NCBI RefSeq assembly: GCF_000526315.1
Contig: NZ_JAFV01000001.1
Span: 1,860,001 to 1,924,000 of the forward strand
Origin: Methylopila sp. 73B
Lineage (GTDB): Bacteria > Pseudomonadota > Alphaproteobacteria > Rhizobiales > Methylopilaceae
Direction of reading: 5' to 3'
Length of the DNA: 64,000 bases
Shown in pieces: positions 32,815-40,493 of this stretch. The notes below the pieces were generated by a model. That model was not told where the DNA came from, ran no database searches, and was given only the letters and a program-made list of their open reading frames with translations. The position numbers were made by a program, and so were the translations under genes. Each line of letters opens with the position of its first letter. Within the stretch, counting starts at the first letter, position 1.

Positions 32815-33321
32815 ATGGACAGCCTGATTCAGGGCGCCAACTGGTTTGTGGACACGCTGAACCAGCGCCTGCGCATCGCGAAGCTCCAGCTCCCGACCCT
32901 GTCGAAGGAGATGACGACGCTGAAGCCCGGCGGCGGCTTCTACCAGCTCGACGTGCCCGACGAGGTGAAGGCGCTGGAGTCGCCGTTCTCGCTCAACGGC
33001 TCCCACGGCGACGTGCGCTCGCTGTTCGGCCGCGAGGCCGGCGATTGGACCAACTTCTTCTACTACGAGCGCCTGCGGGACATTCAGGCGGGGTCCAACG
33101 TCGGTCGCGTCGTTCGCCTGAAGGGGCTGCTGACCGAGGTCGAGCAGGCCGAGGTCGCCGGCAAGAAGGCCGAGGAGACGAACTACAAGGTCGGCACGAT
33201 CGTGCTCTACCACGACATCGTGGACGGCCAGACGATCCACAAGTTCGACTTCTTCAACAACCAGCTCGTGATCAACGGCGTGGACTACACGGCCGAGCAC
33301 AACCGTCTGATCGCCGCCTGA
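32815..33321 (+). CDS. Major tail tube protein (P2 FII-like)
   Basis: A 168-residue protein of the P2 FII family: GANWFVDTLNQRLRIAKLQLPTLSKEMTTLKPGGG at the start and GTIVLYHDIVDGQTIHKFDFFNNQLVINGVDYTAEHNRLI at the end. These proteins stack as hexamers to make the inner tail tube. The gene follows sheath as in P2. Its stop is followed by a strong hairpin. Confidence 0.92.
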   Translation: MDSLIQGANWFVDTLNQRLRIAKLQLPTLSKEMTTLKPGGGFYQLDVPDEVKALESPFSLNGSHGDVRSLFGREAGDWTNFFYYERLRDIQAGSNVGRVVRLKGLLTEVEQAEVAGKKAEETNYKVGTIVLYHDIVDGQTIHKFDFFNNQLVINGVDYTAEHNRLIAA

Positions 33322-33348
33322 CGACGGCGCGTTCAGCGCCGACGACGC

Positions 33349-33380
33349 AAGGGCGAGGAGCGCTGAAGCCCTCGCCCTTT
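33349..33380 (+). terminator. Hairpin between tube and E genes
   Basis: A 10-bp perfect stem (AAGGGCGAGG with CCTCGCCCTT) around an 11-base loop lies in the 90-base gap after the tube gene, followed by T and CC. It has no long U-run, so it is more likely an attenuator or 3' stability element that lowers expression of E relative to sheath and tube. Confidence 0.45.
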
Positions 33381-33411
33381 CCACATCCAGCCCAAGCCGC
33401 CCGAGGGTCCT

Positions 33412-33858
33412 ATGACTGACGCCGCCGCCAATCCGCTGAAGGTCGATCTCGATCAGATCCCGCTGCCGCCCGAGGACGTGATCAAGGACATGCTCGCCGA
33501 CGAGCAGCCCTCCGCGCCGACGCCGCAGCCGGCCGCGCCCGCCGCGGCGCCGCAGGTCGAAACCCTCGACTTCGTGAAGCGCGACGTTCGGGAGAAGGCG
33601 ATCCCGCTCGAGCATCCTTTCCGGCGCGACGGCGCGCTCGTCGAGCAGATCGTCGTCCGCCGCCTGACCGGGTTCGAGGTGGGCGAGTTCGTCCGCACGT
33701 CTCTCGGCGTCGACAAGGGGTTCGACCGCTTCGAGCTGTACGCCACGATGACCGGCGTCCCGGCGCCGGTGCTCCGCGGCCTCGATCAGGACGATCTGAT
33801 GGCTCTGACCGACGTGGCCTCGGATTTTTTGCCCCGCGGGTTCGCGGCGCGCGGCTGA
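33412..33858 (+). CDS. Tail assembly chaperone E (zero-frame product)
   Basis: A 148-residue protein in the P2 E position between tube and tape measure. The Pro/Ala-rich N-terminus is followed by the assembly-chaperone domain: REKAIPLEHPFRRDGALVEQIVVRRLTGFEVGEFVRTSLG. It ends shortly after a slippery run at 33825-33831. These chaperones coat the tape measure protein during tail assembly. The ratio of E to its frameshifted form is known in P2 and other phages to be critical. Confidence 0.85.
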   Translation: MTDAAANPLKVDLDQIPLPPEDVIKDMLADEQPSAPTPQPAAPAAAPQVETLDFVKRDVREKAIPLEHPFRRDGALVEQIVVRRLTGFEVGEFVRTSLGVDKGFDRFELYATMTGVPAPVLRGLDQDDLMALTDVASDFLPRGFAARG

Positions 33859-34037
33859 ATCTCGACCTCGCGGACTGGCGCCGCATCGTCGGCCGGGTAG
33901 CGGCGCTTTACGCGACGCCGCTCCCGGCGGTCCTCGCGATGGACTGGGACGAGATCGTCGCGTGGTGGAGCGAGGGCGCCGAGATCCACGCCGAGACCTG
34001 GGGGCTGTTGCCGGCCGCTTTCGCAAAGATCGTCTGA
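33412..34037 (+). CDS. Tail assembly chaperone E' (-1 frameshift fusion)
   Basis: A -1 slip on the heptamer TTTTTTG (33825-33831, read T TTT TTG in the zero frame) joins the E frame to a second open frame that continues without a stop to 34037. The fusion adds 68 residues including LADWRRIVGRVAALYATPL and MDWDEIVAWWSEGAEI, which resembles the P2 GpE' region with its conserved aromatic residues. The total is about 208 residues. P2 uses the same slippery heptamer for E'. The second frame has no good start of its own, which supports expression by frameshift only. Confidence 0.8.
33825..33831 (+). other. Programmed -1 ribosomal frameshift site
   Basis: The heptamer TTTTTTG fits X XXY YYZ with codons TTT TTG in the zero frame, inside the E gene and 28 bases before its stop. 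The -1 frame is open for the next 69 codons. A GC-rich stretch follows at once (CCCCGCGGG), which could stall ribosomes. Confidence 0.8.
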
Positions 34038-34038
34038 C

Positions 34039-37000
34039 ATGTCCGATTTCGACGTCGCCCTTCGCCTTAAGCTGCTGAACGAACTGTCCGGCCCGGCGAA
34101 GGTCGCGGCCGGCGACATGGCCACGCTGAAGGCCACCGTCTCCTCCCTCGACGGCGTCAACGCCGGCGCGAAGCTCGCCAAGGATCTCGGCCTCGTCGAT
34201 CGCGCCGCCGATCAGGCCGGGGCCGAGCTGCGGGACGCCGCCAAGGCCGCTGCCGCGATCGGACAGGCCGATGGGGCGGTCGATCTCGCCCGCGATCTCG
34301 GCCGCGCCGGGCAAGCCGCCGACACTGCGACGGCGGAGATCCTGCAGGCCCACAAGGCGGCGGCGAGCCTCGGGGCCGCCGCTGGCCCTGAAAATCTCGC
34401 CCAGGATCTGAAGGCTGTCGACAGCGCCGCGGGCCAAGCCGGGGCCGAGCTGCAGGGCGCCGCTAAGGCCGCCGCCGCGATCGGACAGGCAGACGGGGCG
34501 GTCGCTCTCGCCCGCGATCTCGGCCGCGCCGAGCAGGCGGCCGACGCAGCGACGACGGACATTCTGAAGGCGCACAAGGCAGCGGCCAGCCTCGGGGCCA
34601 GCGCCGGGCCGGACAACCTCGCGCGGGACCTGAAGGCGGTCGATCGTGCGGCCGACGCGGTCGTCGAAGGCCTCGCGAAGACGAAGCGCGCCGTCGCCGG
34701 CCTCGGCGCCGCGGACGGCGCGAGCGAGGTCACGCGCGATCTGAAGACGCTCGACAAGGCGGTCGACAACGCCGCCGCGAAGCTCTCGAAGGTGGTGCGG
34801 GCGTTCTCGAAGCTCGGCGAGGGCGACGGCGCCGAGACGCTCGCCCGTGACATCCGGGACGCGGACAAGGCGGCGGACGCGGCGTTGAAGAGCCTCGCCC
34901 GCATGGCGCGGGCGGTCGAGCGCATCGCGCAGTCGGACGGCGCCCGTGAGCTCGCCCGCGACCTTCAGTCGATCGACCGCTCGGCCGACCGCGTGTCCCG
35001 CGATCTTGCCGGCGTCGCTCGCGAGGCGGCCCAGCTCGGCCGAGGTGACGGCGCGGGCGTTCTGCGGCGTGGGCTCGAAGGGATCACCCGCCAAGCCCGC
35101 GAGGCCGCCGGCGCGGTCGCGAAGGTGAGGCAGGAGCACGCCTCCGCCGTCCGCAACGCTTCGCCGGCCGGGCGCATGGAAGGTGGCGGCGGAGGTTCAG
35201 GCTTCGCGCTGCCGCTCGGCATGGTGCCGCCGATCGCCGCCGGCGCGCTCGCCTACCAGACCGGCAAGGACATGTTCGGCGCGTCGATCGCGATCGAGAA
35301 GTCGCTCGCCGAGGTGCGCAAGTTCTACGACCTCGACGATCCGTTCCGCCTCGGTCAGGTCAAGGCCGAGATCCTTGGGCTCGTTGATGACCTCAAGCGC
35401 AGCCCGGAGGCGATCGGCAGCGTCTACGCCCGAGCAGGGCAACAGGGCATCCCCCTCGATCAGGTGCGGAACTACGCCCGCGAGGTGATCGCGATCGCGA
35501 CCGCCTGGGACACCGCCGAGGAGGAGACGGCGAACGCGATCGGCACGCTGAAGACTACGTTCGATCTCGACCAAGCCGGCATCATGAAAACCGCCGGCGC
35601 GATCAACGCGATCGCGGACGGGCTCGAAGGGCCTGTTAGCGAGACGGGACTTCTCGACTTCCTCAATCGGACAGGCAACGCGGGCCGCCGTCTAGGGATG
35701 TCTGCGAAGGAGATCGCCGCGATCGGCGGCGCCTTCGCTTCGATCGGCCGGCCGATCGAAGTAGCCGGTTCGGCCGTCAACGCGATCATCTCCAAGCTTG
35801 AGAACGCAAGCTCTCTCCCGAAGGACGCTCAGGCGGCGATCCGCCTGCTCGGGACCACGCCGAAAAAGCTCGAGAAGGACATCAAAGCTGGGGGGATCGA
35901 CGGGTTCCTCAAACTGCTCGATCGGATCAAGGCCTCACCGCATGCCAATAAGATCGGCTTCGAGCTGTTCGGTCTGGAGAACGTCGACGAGTTTCAGAAC
36001 CTCCTAGGGGCGCTCGATCAGGTCCGCAAAGCTCTAAAGCTGGTCGAAGACGACAGCGCCAACGTCGCCTCGTTGAAGAAAACGTTCGACATCTTTTCGG
36101 GCACGACGGCCGCCAACATCGCCGGCTTCAAGGCGAATCTGCAGGTGACGGGCGACGCGCTCGCCAGCGACTGGCTACCGGCCGTCAACGGCGCGCTCGA
36201 GCGCTTCAACACGCTGATGAGGGAGCTGCGCGAGTCCGGTACGGTTCTGGACGAGATCCGGACGAACGCCATGGGGTTCGCGCAGGGCATGGGCTACGAC
36301 GGCCCGGGCGCCATGCTCGACGACATCGGCCGGCGGCTCGGCGTCATCTCCCAGAGCGCGCGGGAGCCGGGCGACAAGCTGGCGCAGGGCTTTGAGGCCG
36401 CGCGACAGACAGGCGTCGCGCTTCGCCAGATGATCGACGACATCGCGCAAGCGCTCCGGATCGCCGGCGACAGCTGGACGTCGCTCTTCGGCGAGGGCGA
36501 CGCGAAAAAGGCCGCGACCGAACGGCTGAACAACTGGTTTGCGGACCTTGTGACCGACCCCAAAACCGGCACGCTCGACGCGCTGGCGATGGGTCTCGTC
36601 GTGCCCGAGGAGCACAAGGCCGCCGCCCGCAAGCGCCGCGCCGACCGCGAGGCGGCGACCCGGAAGGCCGGCGAGCGGCCGGCTGACGTCGCCGGCCCCG
36701 ATCAGGCGGAACGGTCCGAGGACCTGCAGCGGATCATCCGCGATCGCCCCTCGGCCGAGACGCCCCGACCGCCCGAAGGCAAGACGGCGCGCGAGCGCCT
36801 CGAGGACGCCTTCGCGCCCCTCCCGCTCACCACCGATCTGAAGGATCTTCGGGACGCGCTGCGCCTTCGTCGCCAGCCCGGCGAGACGGCGCCTGCGCCT
36901 CCGCCGGCGACGCCGGCTGACAGCGCGCCCAGCCCGAAGCCGGTCACCCCCAAGCGCGTGATCCCGCTGCCGCCGGTCGCGCCGACGATCGACCTCCGCC

Positions 37001-37800
37001 GCCTGCAGGAGACGTTCTCGCCGACGATCACGCCGAAGACGCCGATCGTTCTGCCGCCGCGGGCCGACCGCGCAAGCGCGCGTCCCGCGCCGACGCCGGC
37101 GACGTCCGGTGACAGTGCGCCCAGCCAGTCGCCGGCCACCCCCAAGCGCGTGGTCCCGCCGCCGCCGGACGCGCCGCCGATCGACCTCCGCCGCCTTCAG
37201 GAGACGTTCTCGCCGACCATCACGCCGAAGACGCCGATCACGCCGCCGGCGGCTGTGGCCCCCGCTGCGGCCGAGCGCGCAGCCCCGCGTCCGGCGCCCA
37301 CGACGGCGTCGTCGCCGGCGAAGCCCGACCCGATCGTGCTTCCCAAGCCTCAGCCCGATCGCGGGGTGAAAGCGGAGATCGAGGCGGCGTACGGGCTCGA
37401 TCTCGGCCGCGTCGGCGAGAAGGCGATGGCGGATTACGTTGCGGCGATCAACGTGGGCGGCTCTCAGGCCGTCTCGGTCGCGCAGGGATACGCCGCGCAG
37501 ATCAAGGCCGCGTTCGGCTTCACAGTCGAGCCGACGATCAGCCCGCGCTACGTCAATCCGGGACCGCCGGCGGCTGGCACCGCCCCGGCGGCTCCGGCCG
37601 CCGCGCCCGGCAAGCAATCCGCCGCTCCGGCGGCCACGCGCACCCAGGTCGCCGGCGCGCCGTCGCTGCACCTCACCCAGCACATCTACGGGCAGAGCGA
37701 CCCCAAGGCGACGGCGCGCGTCGCCGAGCGCCGCGCGGATCGCGCCATCCGGCAGGCGCAGGCCGGCGCCCTGCATGATCTCGGATCGGCGACCGCATGA
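34039..37800 (+). CDS. Tail tape measure protein
   Basis: A 1253-residue protein. Residues about 39-371 consist of nine tandem 37-residue helical repeats (pattern ADGAxxLARDLGRAxQAADxA). Residues about 390-800 match the TP901-type tape measure core: MFGASIAIEKSLAEVRKFYDLDD, GSVYARAGQQGIPLDQVRNYAREVIAIATAWDTAEEETANAIGTLKTTFDLD, DFLNRTGNAGRRLGMSAKEIAAIGGAFASIGRP. Residues about 940-1115 are Pro-rich and contain two 64-residue repeats. The last part has a membrane-like or amphipathic end. It sets tail length and is ejected with the DNA. It starts two bases after the E' stop. Confidence 0.92.
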   Translation: MSDFDVALRLKLLNELSGPAKVAAGDMATLKATVSSLDGVNAGAKLAKDLGLVDRAADQAGAELRDAAKAAAAIGQADGAVDLARDLGRAGQAADTATAEILQAHKAAASLGAAAGPENLAQDLKAVDSAAGQAGAELQGAAKAAAAIGQADGAVALARDLGRAEQAADAATTDILKAHKAAASLGASAGPDNLARDLKAVDRAADAVVEGLAKTKRAVAGLGAADGASEVTRDLKTLDKAVDNAAAKLSKVVRAFSKLGEGDGAETLARDIRDADKAADAALKSLARMARAVERIAQSDGARELARDLQSIDRSADRVSRDLAGVAREAAQLGRGDGAGVLRRGLEGITRQAREAAGAVAKVRQEHASAVRNASPAGRMEGGGGGSGFALPLGMVPPIAAGALAYQTGKDMFGASIAIEKSLAEVRKFYDLDDPFRLGQVKAEILGLVDDLKRSPEAIGSVYARAGQQGIPLDQVRNYAREVIAIATAWDTAEEETANAIGTLKTTFDLDQAGIMKTAGAINAIADGLEGPVSETGLLDFLNRTGNAGRRLGMSAKEIAAIGGAFASIGRPIEVAGSAVNAIISKLENASSLPKDAQAAIRLLGTTPKKLEKDIKAGGIDGFLKLLDRIKASPHANKIGFELFGLENVDEFQNLLGALDQVRKALKLVEDDSANVASLKKTFDIFSGTTAANIAGFKANLQVTGDALASDWLPAVNGALERFNTLMRELRESGTVLDEIRTNAMGFAQGMGYDGPGAMLDDIGRRLGVISQSAREPGDKLAQGFEAARQTGVALRQMIDDIAQALRIAGDSWTSLFGEGDAKKAATERLNNWFADLVTDPKTGTLDALAMGLVVPEEHKAAARKRRADREAATRKAGERPADVAGPDQAERSEDLQRIIRDRPSAETPRPPEGKTARERLEDAFAPLPLTTDLKDLRDALRLRRQPGETAPAPPPATPADSAPSPKPVTPKRVIPLPPVAPTIDLRRLQETFSPTITPKTPIVLPPRADRASARPAPTPATSGDSAPSQSPATPKRVVPPPPDAPPIDLRRLQETFSPTITPKTPITPPAAVAPAAAERAAPRPAPTTASSPAKPDPIVLPKPQPDRGVKAEIEAAYGLDLGRVGEKAMADYVAAINVGGSQAVSVAQGYAAQIKAAFGFTVEPTISPRYVNPGPPAAGTAPAAPAAAPGKQSAAPAATRTQVAGAPSLHLTQHIYGQSDPKATARVAERRADRAIRQAQAGALHDLGSATA
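34153..35150 (+). repeat. Tandem 111-bp coding repeats in the tape measure gene
   Basis: About nine units of 37 codons lie head to tail in frame. Units 1-2 and 3-4 are most similar, showing a later 74-residue (222-bp) duplication. Each unit carries the pattern DGAxxLARDLxxxDxAAD followed by an Ala/Lys helix. Confidence 0.8.
36909..37290 (+). repeat. Two 192-bp Pro-rich coding repeats in the tape measure gene
   Basis: Two direct in-frame repeats of about 64 residues share DLRRLQETFSPTITPKTP exactly, with flanking PKRV-P-PP and PAPTPATSGDSAPS segments; the shared cores begin near 36991 and 37183. Confidence 0.75.
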
Positions 37801-38198
37801 CCGCCCTCCTGTCCATCGGCGGCGCGGTCCTGCGCACCATCGGCCTCAATCCGCAACGCGTCGCGACCTCGAGCGAGGGACGCGTGCCGGGCCGGCCGAC
37901 CTTCGGCGGCATGGACTATCAGCTGACCGGCCTCGACGAGCGCGCCACCTCGATCGAGGCCGAGACGATGCCGTTCATCGTCGGCGGCCTCGACGCTCTC
38001 GGCTGGCTCGAGCTTCATCACCAGCGCCAGGACGCCGTGCCGTACATCCGCCTGCAGGCCAACTTCCTCGGCGTCGTCGCGGGCAATGTCATCATCCGCT
38101 CGCTCGACGTCGAGGAGGGCCGCTTCCATCCCTTCACCGGCGTCGGCCGGCAGGTGACGGCGACGATCGAGCTGCTGCACGTCGGGAGCCTTCTGTGA
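37797..38198 (+). CDS. Tail protein U (P2 gpU-like)
   Basis: A 133-residue protein of the P2 GpU family: GGAVLRTIGLNPQRVATSSEGRVPGRPTFGGMDYQLTGLDERATSIEAETMPFIVGGLDALGWLELHHQRQDAVPYIRLQ. It belongs to the contractile tail and is involved in baseplate or tail completion. The ATG overlaps the tape measure stop (ATGA). Its end overlaps X. Confidence 0.9.
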   Translation: MTALLSIGGAVLRTIGLNPQRVATSSEGRVPGRPTFGGMDYQLTGLDERATSIEAETMPFIVGGLDALGWLELHHQRQDAVPYIRLQANFLGVVAGNVIIRSLDVEEGRFHPFTGVGRQVTATIELLHVGSLL

Positions 38199-38413
38199 CG
38201 GTCTACGAGGTCACCAGCGAACGCGAGCGGCTCGACCGGATCGCGAAGGCCGTGATGGGTGCGGAGACCGGCGGCGGGATTGAGGCGCTGCTCGCGGCGA
38301 ATCCGGCGCTAGCGTCAAACGGCCCATTCGCCCCCTTCCAGACGAAGGTGGTCGCCGGTGACGCCACGCCCACGCGCGACGTCGCGACCGCGCTCACGAG
38401 GCCCTGGGAGTGA
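38195..38413 (+). CDS. Tail protein X (P2 gpX-like, LysM-type)
   Basis: A 72-residue protein from a GTG start overlapping the U stop. The pattern YEVTSERERLDRIAKAVMGAETGGGIEALLAANPALA is that of phage tail protein X, a LysM-like module thought to act at the baseplate or on peptidoglycan. The C-terminus (TPTRDVATALTRPWE) also fits. It overlaps D by four bases, as expected for the U-X-D order. Confidence 0.88.
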   Translation: MTVYEVTSERERLDRIAKAVMGAETGGGIEALLAANPALASNGPFAPFQTKVVAGDATPTRDVATALTRPWE

Positions 38414-39459
38414 AGATCCTCCGCAAGCCGGTCATCCGCGTCACGGGTCCGACCGGCGTCGACCTCGTCGGCCGCTGGGGACAGGCGCTGCTCGGCGTCA
38501 CGATCACGGATCACGCCGGGCACGAGAGCGACGAGTGCGTGATCCGGCTGCGGCGGGCGCCGCCATGGGACGCGCCGCCGCCGACCGGCGCTCGCTACAC
38601 CGTCGAGGTCGGCTGGGCGGGCGCAGGCCTCGCGATGACAGGCGTCTACACGACCCAGCGCCATCGCATCTCCGGCTCGCCCGAGGAGGGCGAGGAGATC
38701 GAGGTGGTGTGCCGGGCGGCCGACTTCCTCGACAAGGGCAAGGCCGTCGACAGCGAGCACTTCGACGAGGAGAACGGCCACGGCACGGCCGGCAAGATCT
38801 TCGAGACGCTGGCCGCCCGCATGGGCGTCGAGGCCGTCGTCGATGCTGAGATCGCCGCTGTCGCGGTCCCCTATCGGCTGCGCTGGCGGCAGAGCGCGAT
38901 CGACTTCGCGAGCGAGCTGGCCGACGACGTCGGCGCGGTCGCCAAGCCCCAGGCCGGCAAGCTCGTCGTGACGAAGCGCGGCGGCGGCTCGTCCGCCAGC
39001 GGCAAGGCTCTGCCTCCGGTCCATGTCGTCTACGACGAGAGCTACGCCTTCGACGTCAACGGCGAGCCGCGCGGCTCCTACGCCAAGACGTCCTCGCCGT
39101 GGTTCGACGGCGAGGCGGGACGCGACGACGTCGAGGAGTTCGACAGCGCGAGCGCGACCTCGGCCAGCGGCGACATCCACCCGGCGCCCTCGAAGGAAGA
39201 GGCCAAGAGCCGCGCCTCGGCCGCCGGCGACGCCCAGGCGCGCGGAGGGCTCACCGGATCGTTCGAGATGGCCGGCAATGCGGCGGCCGTCGCCGGCGCG
39301 CCGCTGATCGCCTCGGGCTTCGGCGCCGGCGTCGACGACGTCGACTGGCGCATCGGGACCGTCACCCACGACATCACGCCCGACGTGGGCTGGGTCACGA
39401 CCGTCGAGGTCGAGACCAAGCCGAAGAAGAAGGAGGAGAAGAAGAAGGCCGCGACCTGA
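38410..39459 (+). CDS. Late control D protein, baseplate hub (P2 gpD-like)
   Basis: A 349-residue protein of the Phage_GPD family. The N-terminus (GRWGQALLGVTITDHAGHESDECVIRLRRAPPWDAPPPTGARYTVEVGW) and middle (QRHRISGSPEEGEEIEVVCRAADFLDKGKAVDSEHFDEE, LRWRQSAIDFASELADDVGAVAKPQAGKLVVTKRGGG) match the T4 gp27-like hub fold, which binds the spike. The C-terminus is a Lys-rich tail. It starts at an ATG overlapping X. Confidence 0.9.
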   Translation: MKILRKPVIRVTGPTGVDLVGRWGQALLGVTITDHAGHESDECVIRLRRAPPWDAPPPTGARYTVEVGWAGAGLAMTGVYTTQRHRISGSPEEGEEIEVVCRAADFLDKGKAVDSEHFDEENGHGTAGKIFETLAARMGVEAVVDAEIAAVAVPYRLRWRQSAIDFASELADDVGAVAKPQAGKLVVTKRGGGSSASGKALPPVHVVYDESYAFDVNGEPRGSYAKTSSPWFDGEAGRDDVEEFDSASATSASGDIHPAPSKEEAKSRASAAGDAQARGGLTGSFEMAGNAAAVAGAPLIASGFGAGVDDVDWRIGTVTHDITPDVGWVTTVEVETKPKKKEEKKKAAT

Positions 39460-39603
39460 CGGGTGGCGAGGGCCGGCTTGCGCCGGCGACGGGGATCAGT
39501 TGGCGCCGAGACCCGTCCGACGATGCACATGAATGACCGCCGCCCCGCCCCGTGCTCGCTCAGGAGCGCACGGACGGTCGGCTGATTCCGGGATGACGGG
39601 ATA

Positions 39604-40434
39604 GTGGACGCGTTCACGAACTTGGGGATGACCGAGGCGCCGCGCGCCCGGCCGTTGGCGGGCTACGTCGGCGGAAAGAAGATGCTGGCGAGGCGGCTCG
39701 CCGAAATCATCGACCAGACGCCGCACGACCTCTACGGCGAGGTGTTCGCCGGCATGGGCGGCGTGTTCTTCAAGCGCCGGCTCGCGCCGAAGGTCGAGGT
39801 GATGAACGACCTGAGCCGGGACGTGGCGACGTTCTTCCGCGTGCTCCAGAACCATCATCAGGCCTTCCTCGACATGCTGCGCTGGCAGCTGGCGAGCCGG
39901 GAGGAGTTCGGGCGCTTGCTCGGGCAGGACCCGGAGCGCCTGACCGACCTTCAGCGGGCCGCGCGCTTCCTCTACGTCCAGCGCCTCGGCTTCGGCGGGA
40001 AGGTGGTCGGCCGGACGTTTGGGGTCTCGCGGGAGCGCGCCGCGCCGTTCGACGTCCACAAGCTCGCGCCGCTGATCGCCGAGGCTCACGAGCGCCTCGC
40101 CGGCGTGTGGATCGAGTGCCTGACCTGGGCGGCCTTCCTCGACCGCTGGGACCGGCCGGGCGCCCTGTTCTATCTCGACCCGCCCTATTGGGGCACGGAG
40201 AGCTACTACGGCCCCGGCATGTTCGCGCCGGCGGATTTCGCCGCGCTCGCGACCCGCTTGAAGGGGCTTCGAGGGCGCTTCGTGATGTCTTTGAACGACC
40301 TTCCGGAGACCCGTGAGACGTTCGCCGGGTTCTCGATCGAGACGGTGCCCGTGACCTATACGGCCGGCCTGTCCAACGGGACGCGAGCGACGGAGATCAT
40401 CATCACCGGGGGAGGCTCGGCCGTTGCTCCATAG
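39604..40434 (+). CDS. D12-class N6-adenine DNA methyltransferase (Dam-like)
   Basis: A 276-residue protein from a GTG start. It has the D12 Dam layout: N-terminal motif X/I pair (YVGGKKMLARRL and GEVFAGMGGVFF), an inserted target-recognition region (residues about 85-165), then catalytic motif IV DPPY (FYLDPPYWGTESYY). It would methylate adenine in DNA from SAM. The gene is the last before the right end, where Mu carries the mom modification genes. It is 144 bases beyond D and probably a separate unit. Protection of phage DNA against restriction is the likely job. Confidence 0.88.
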   Translation: MDAFTNLGMTEAPRARPLAGYVGGKKMLARRLAEIIDQTPHDLYGEVFAGMGGVFFKRRLAPKVEVMNDLSRDVATFFRVLQNHHQAFLDMLRWQLASREEFGRLLGQDPERLTDLQRAARFLYVQRLGFGGKVVGRTFGVSRERAAPFDVHKLAPLIAEAHERLAGVWIECLTWAAFLDRWDRPGALFYLDPPYWGTESYYGPGMFAPADFAALATRLKGLRGRFVMSLNDLPETRETFAGFSIETVPVTYTAGLSNGTRATEIIITGGGSAVAP

Positions 40435-40448
40435 CCGCCCCGTTTGCT

Positions 40449-40493
40449 GCAGATTCAAGTGTCCGGAATTGCAGATTCATGTGTCCGGCTACA
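40449..40493. repeat. Right-end transposase-binding repeats and putative right terminus
   Basis: Two direct 18-base repeats, GCAGATTCAAGTGTCCGG (40449-40466) and GCAGATTCATGTGTCCGG (40471-40488), lie 22 bases apart, two helical turns, as R1 and R2 sites do at Mu ends. CTACA follows, so the 3'-terminal CA would be at 40492-40493. GGGAG after it would be the start of the host sequence. Confidence 0.7.

Larger units (their letters stand above)
1..40493 (+). mobile_element. Mu-like transposable prophage, left end outside the window
   Basis: The gene order is transposase A, ATPase B, early regulators, GemA, Mor-like activator, lysis, Mu-type head genes, P2-type contractile tail and Dam methylase, followed by two 18-base direct repeats of the kind that form the end of a MuA-type element. 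Mu family phages replicate by transposition and have TG...CA termini; a CA at 40492-40493, five bases outside the last repeat, is taken as the right end. All structural modules look intact (portal, terminase, capsid, tape measure, sheath, tube, baseplate, fibre), so the element may be functional. The repressor and left end cannot be seen. The right boundary is inferred. Confidence 0.9.

Noticed and set aside
31450-35139. A 1229-codon open frame on the minus strand
   Set aside because: It covers sheath, tube, E and the start of the tape measure in antisense; absence of stops follows from high GC and codon bias, not from coding.
36175-37776. A 533-codon minus-strand frame opposite the tape measure
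   Set aside because: It mirrors the Pro-rich repeats of the sense gene and has only Arg/Gly low-complexity sequence.
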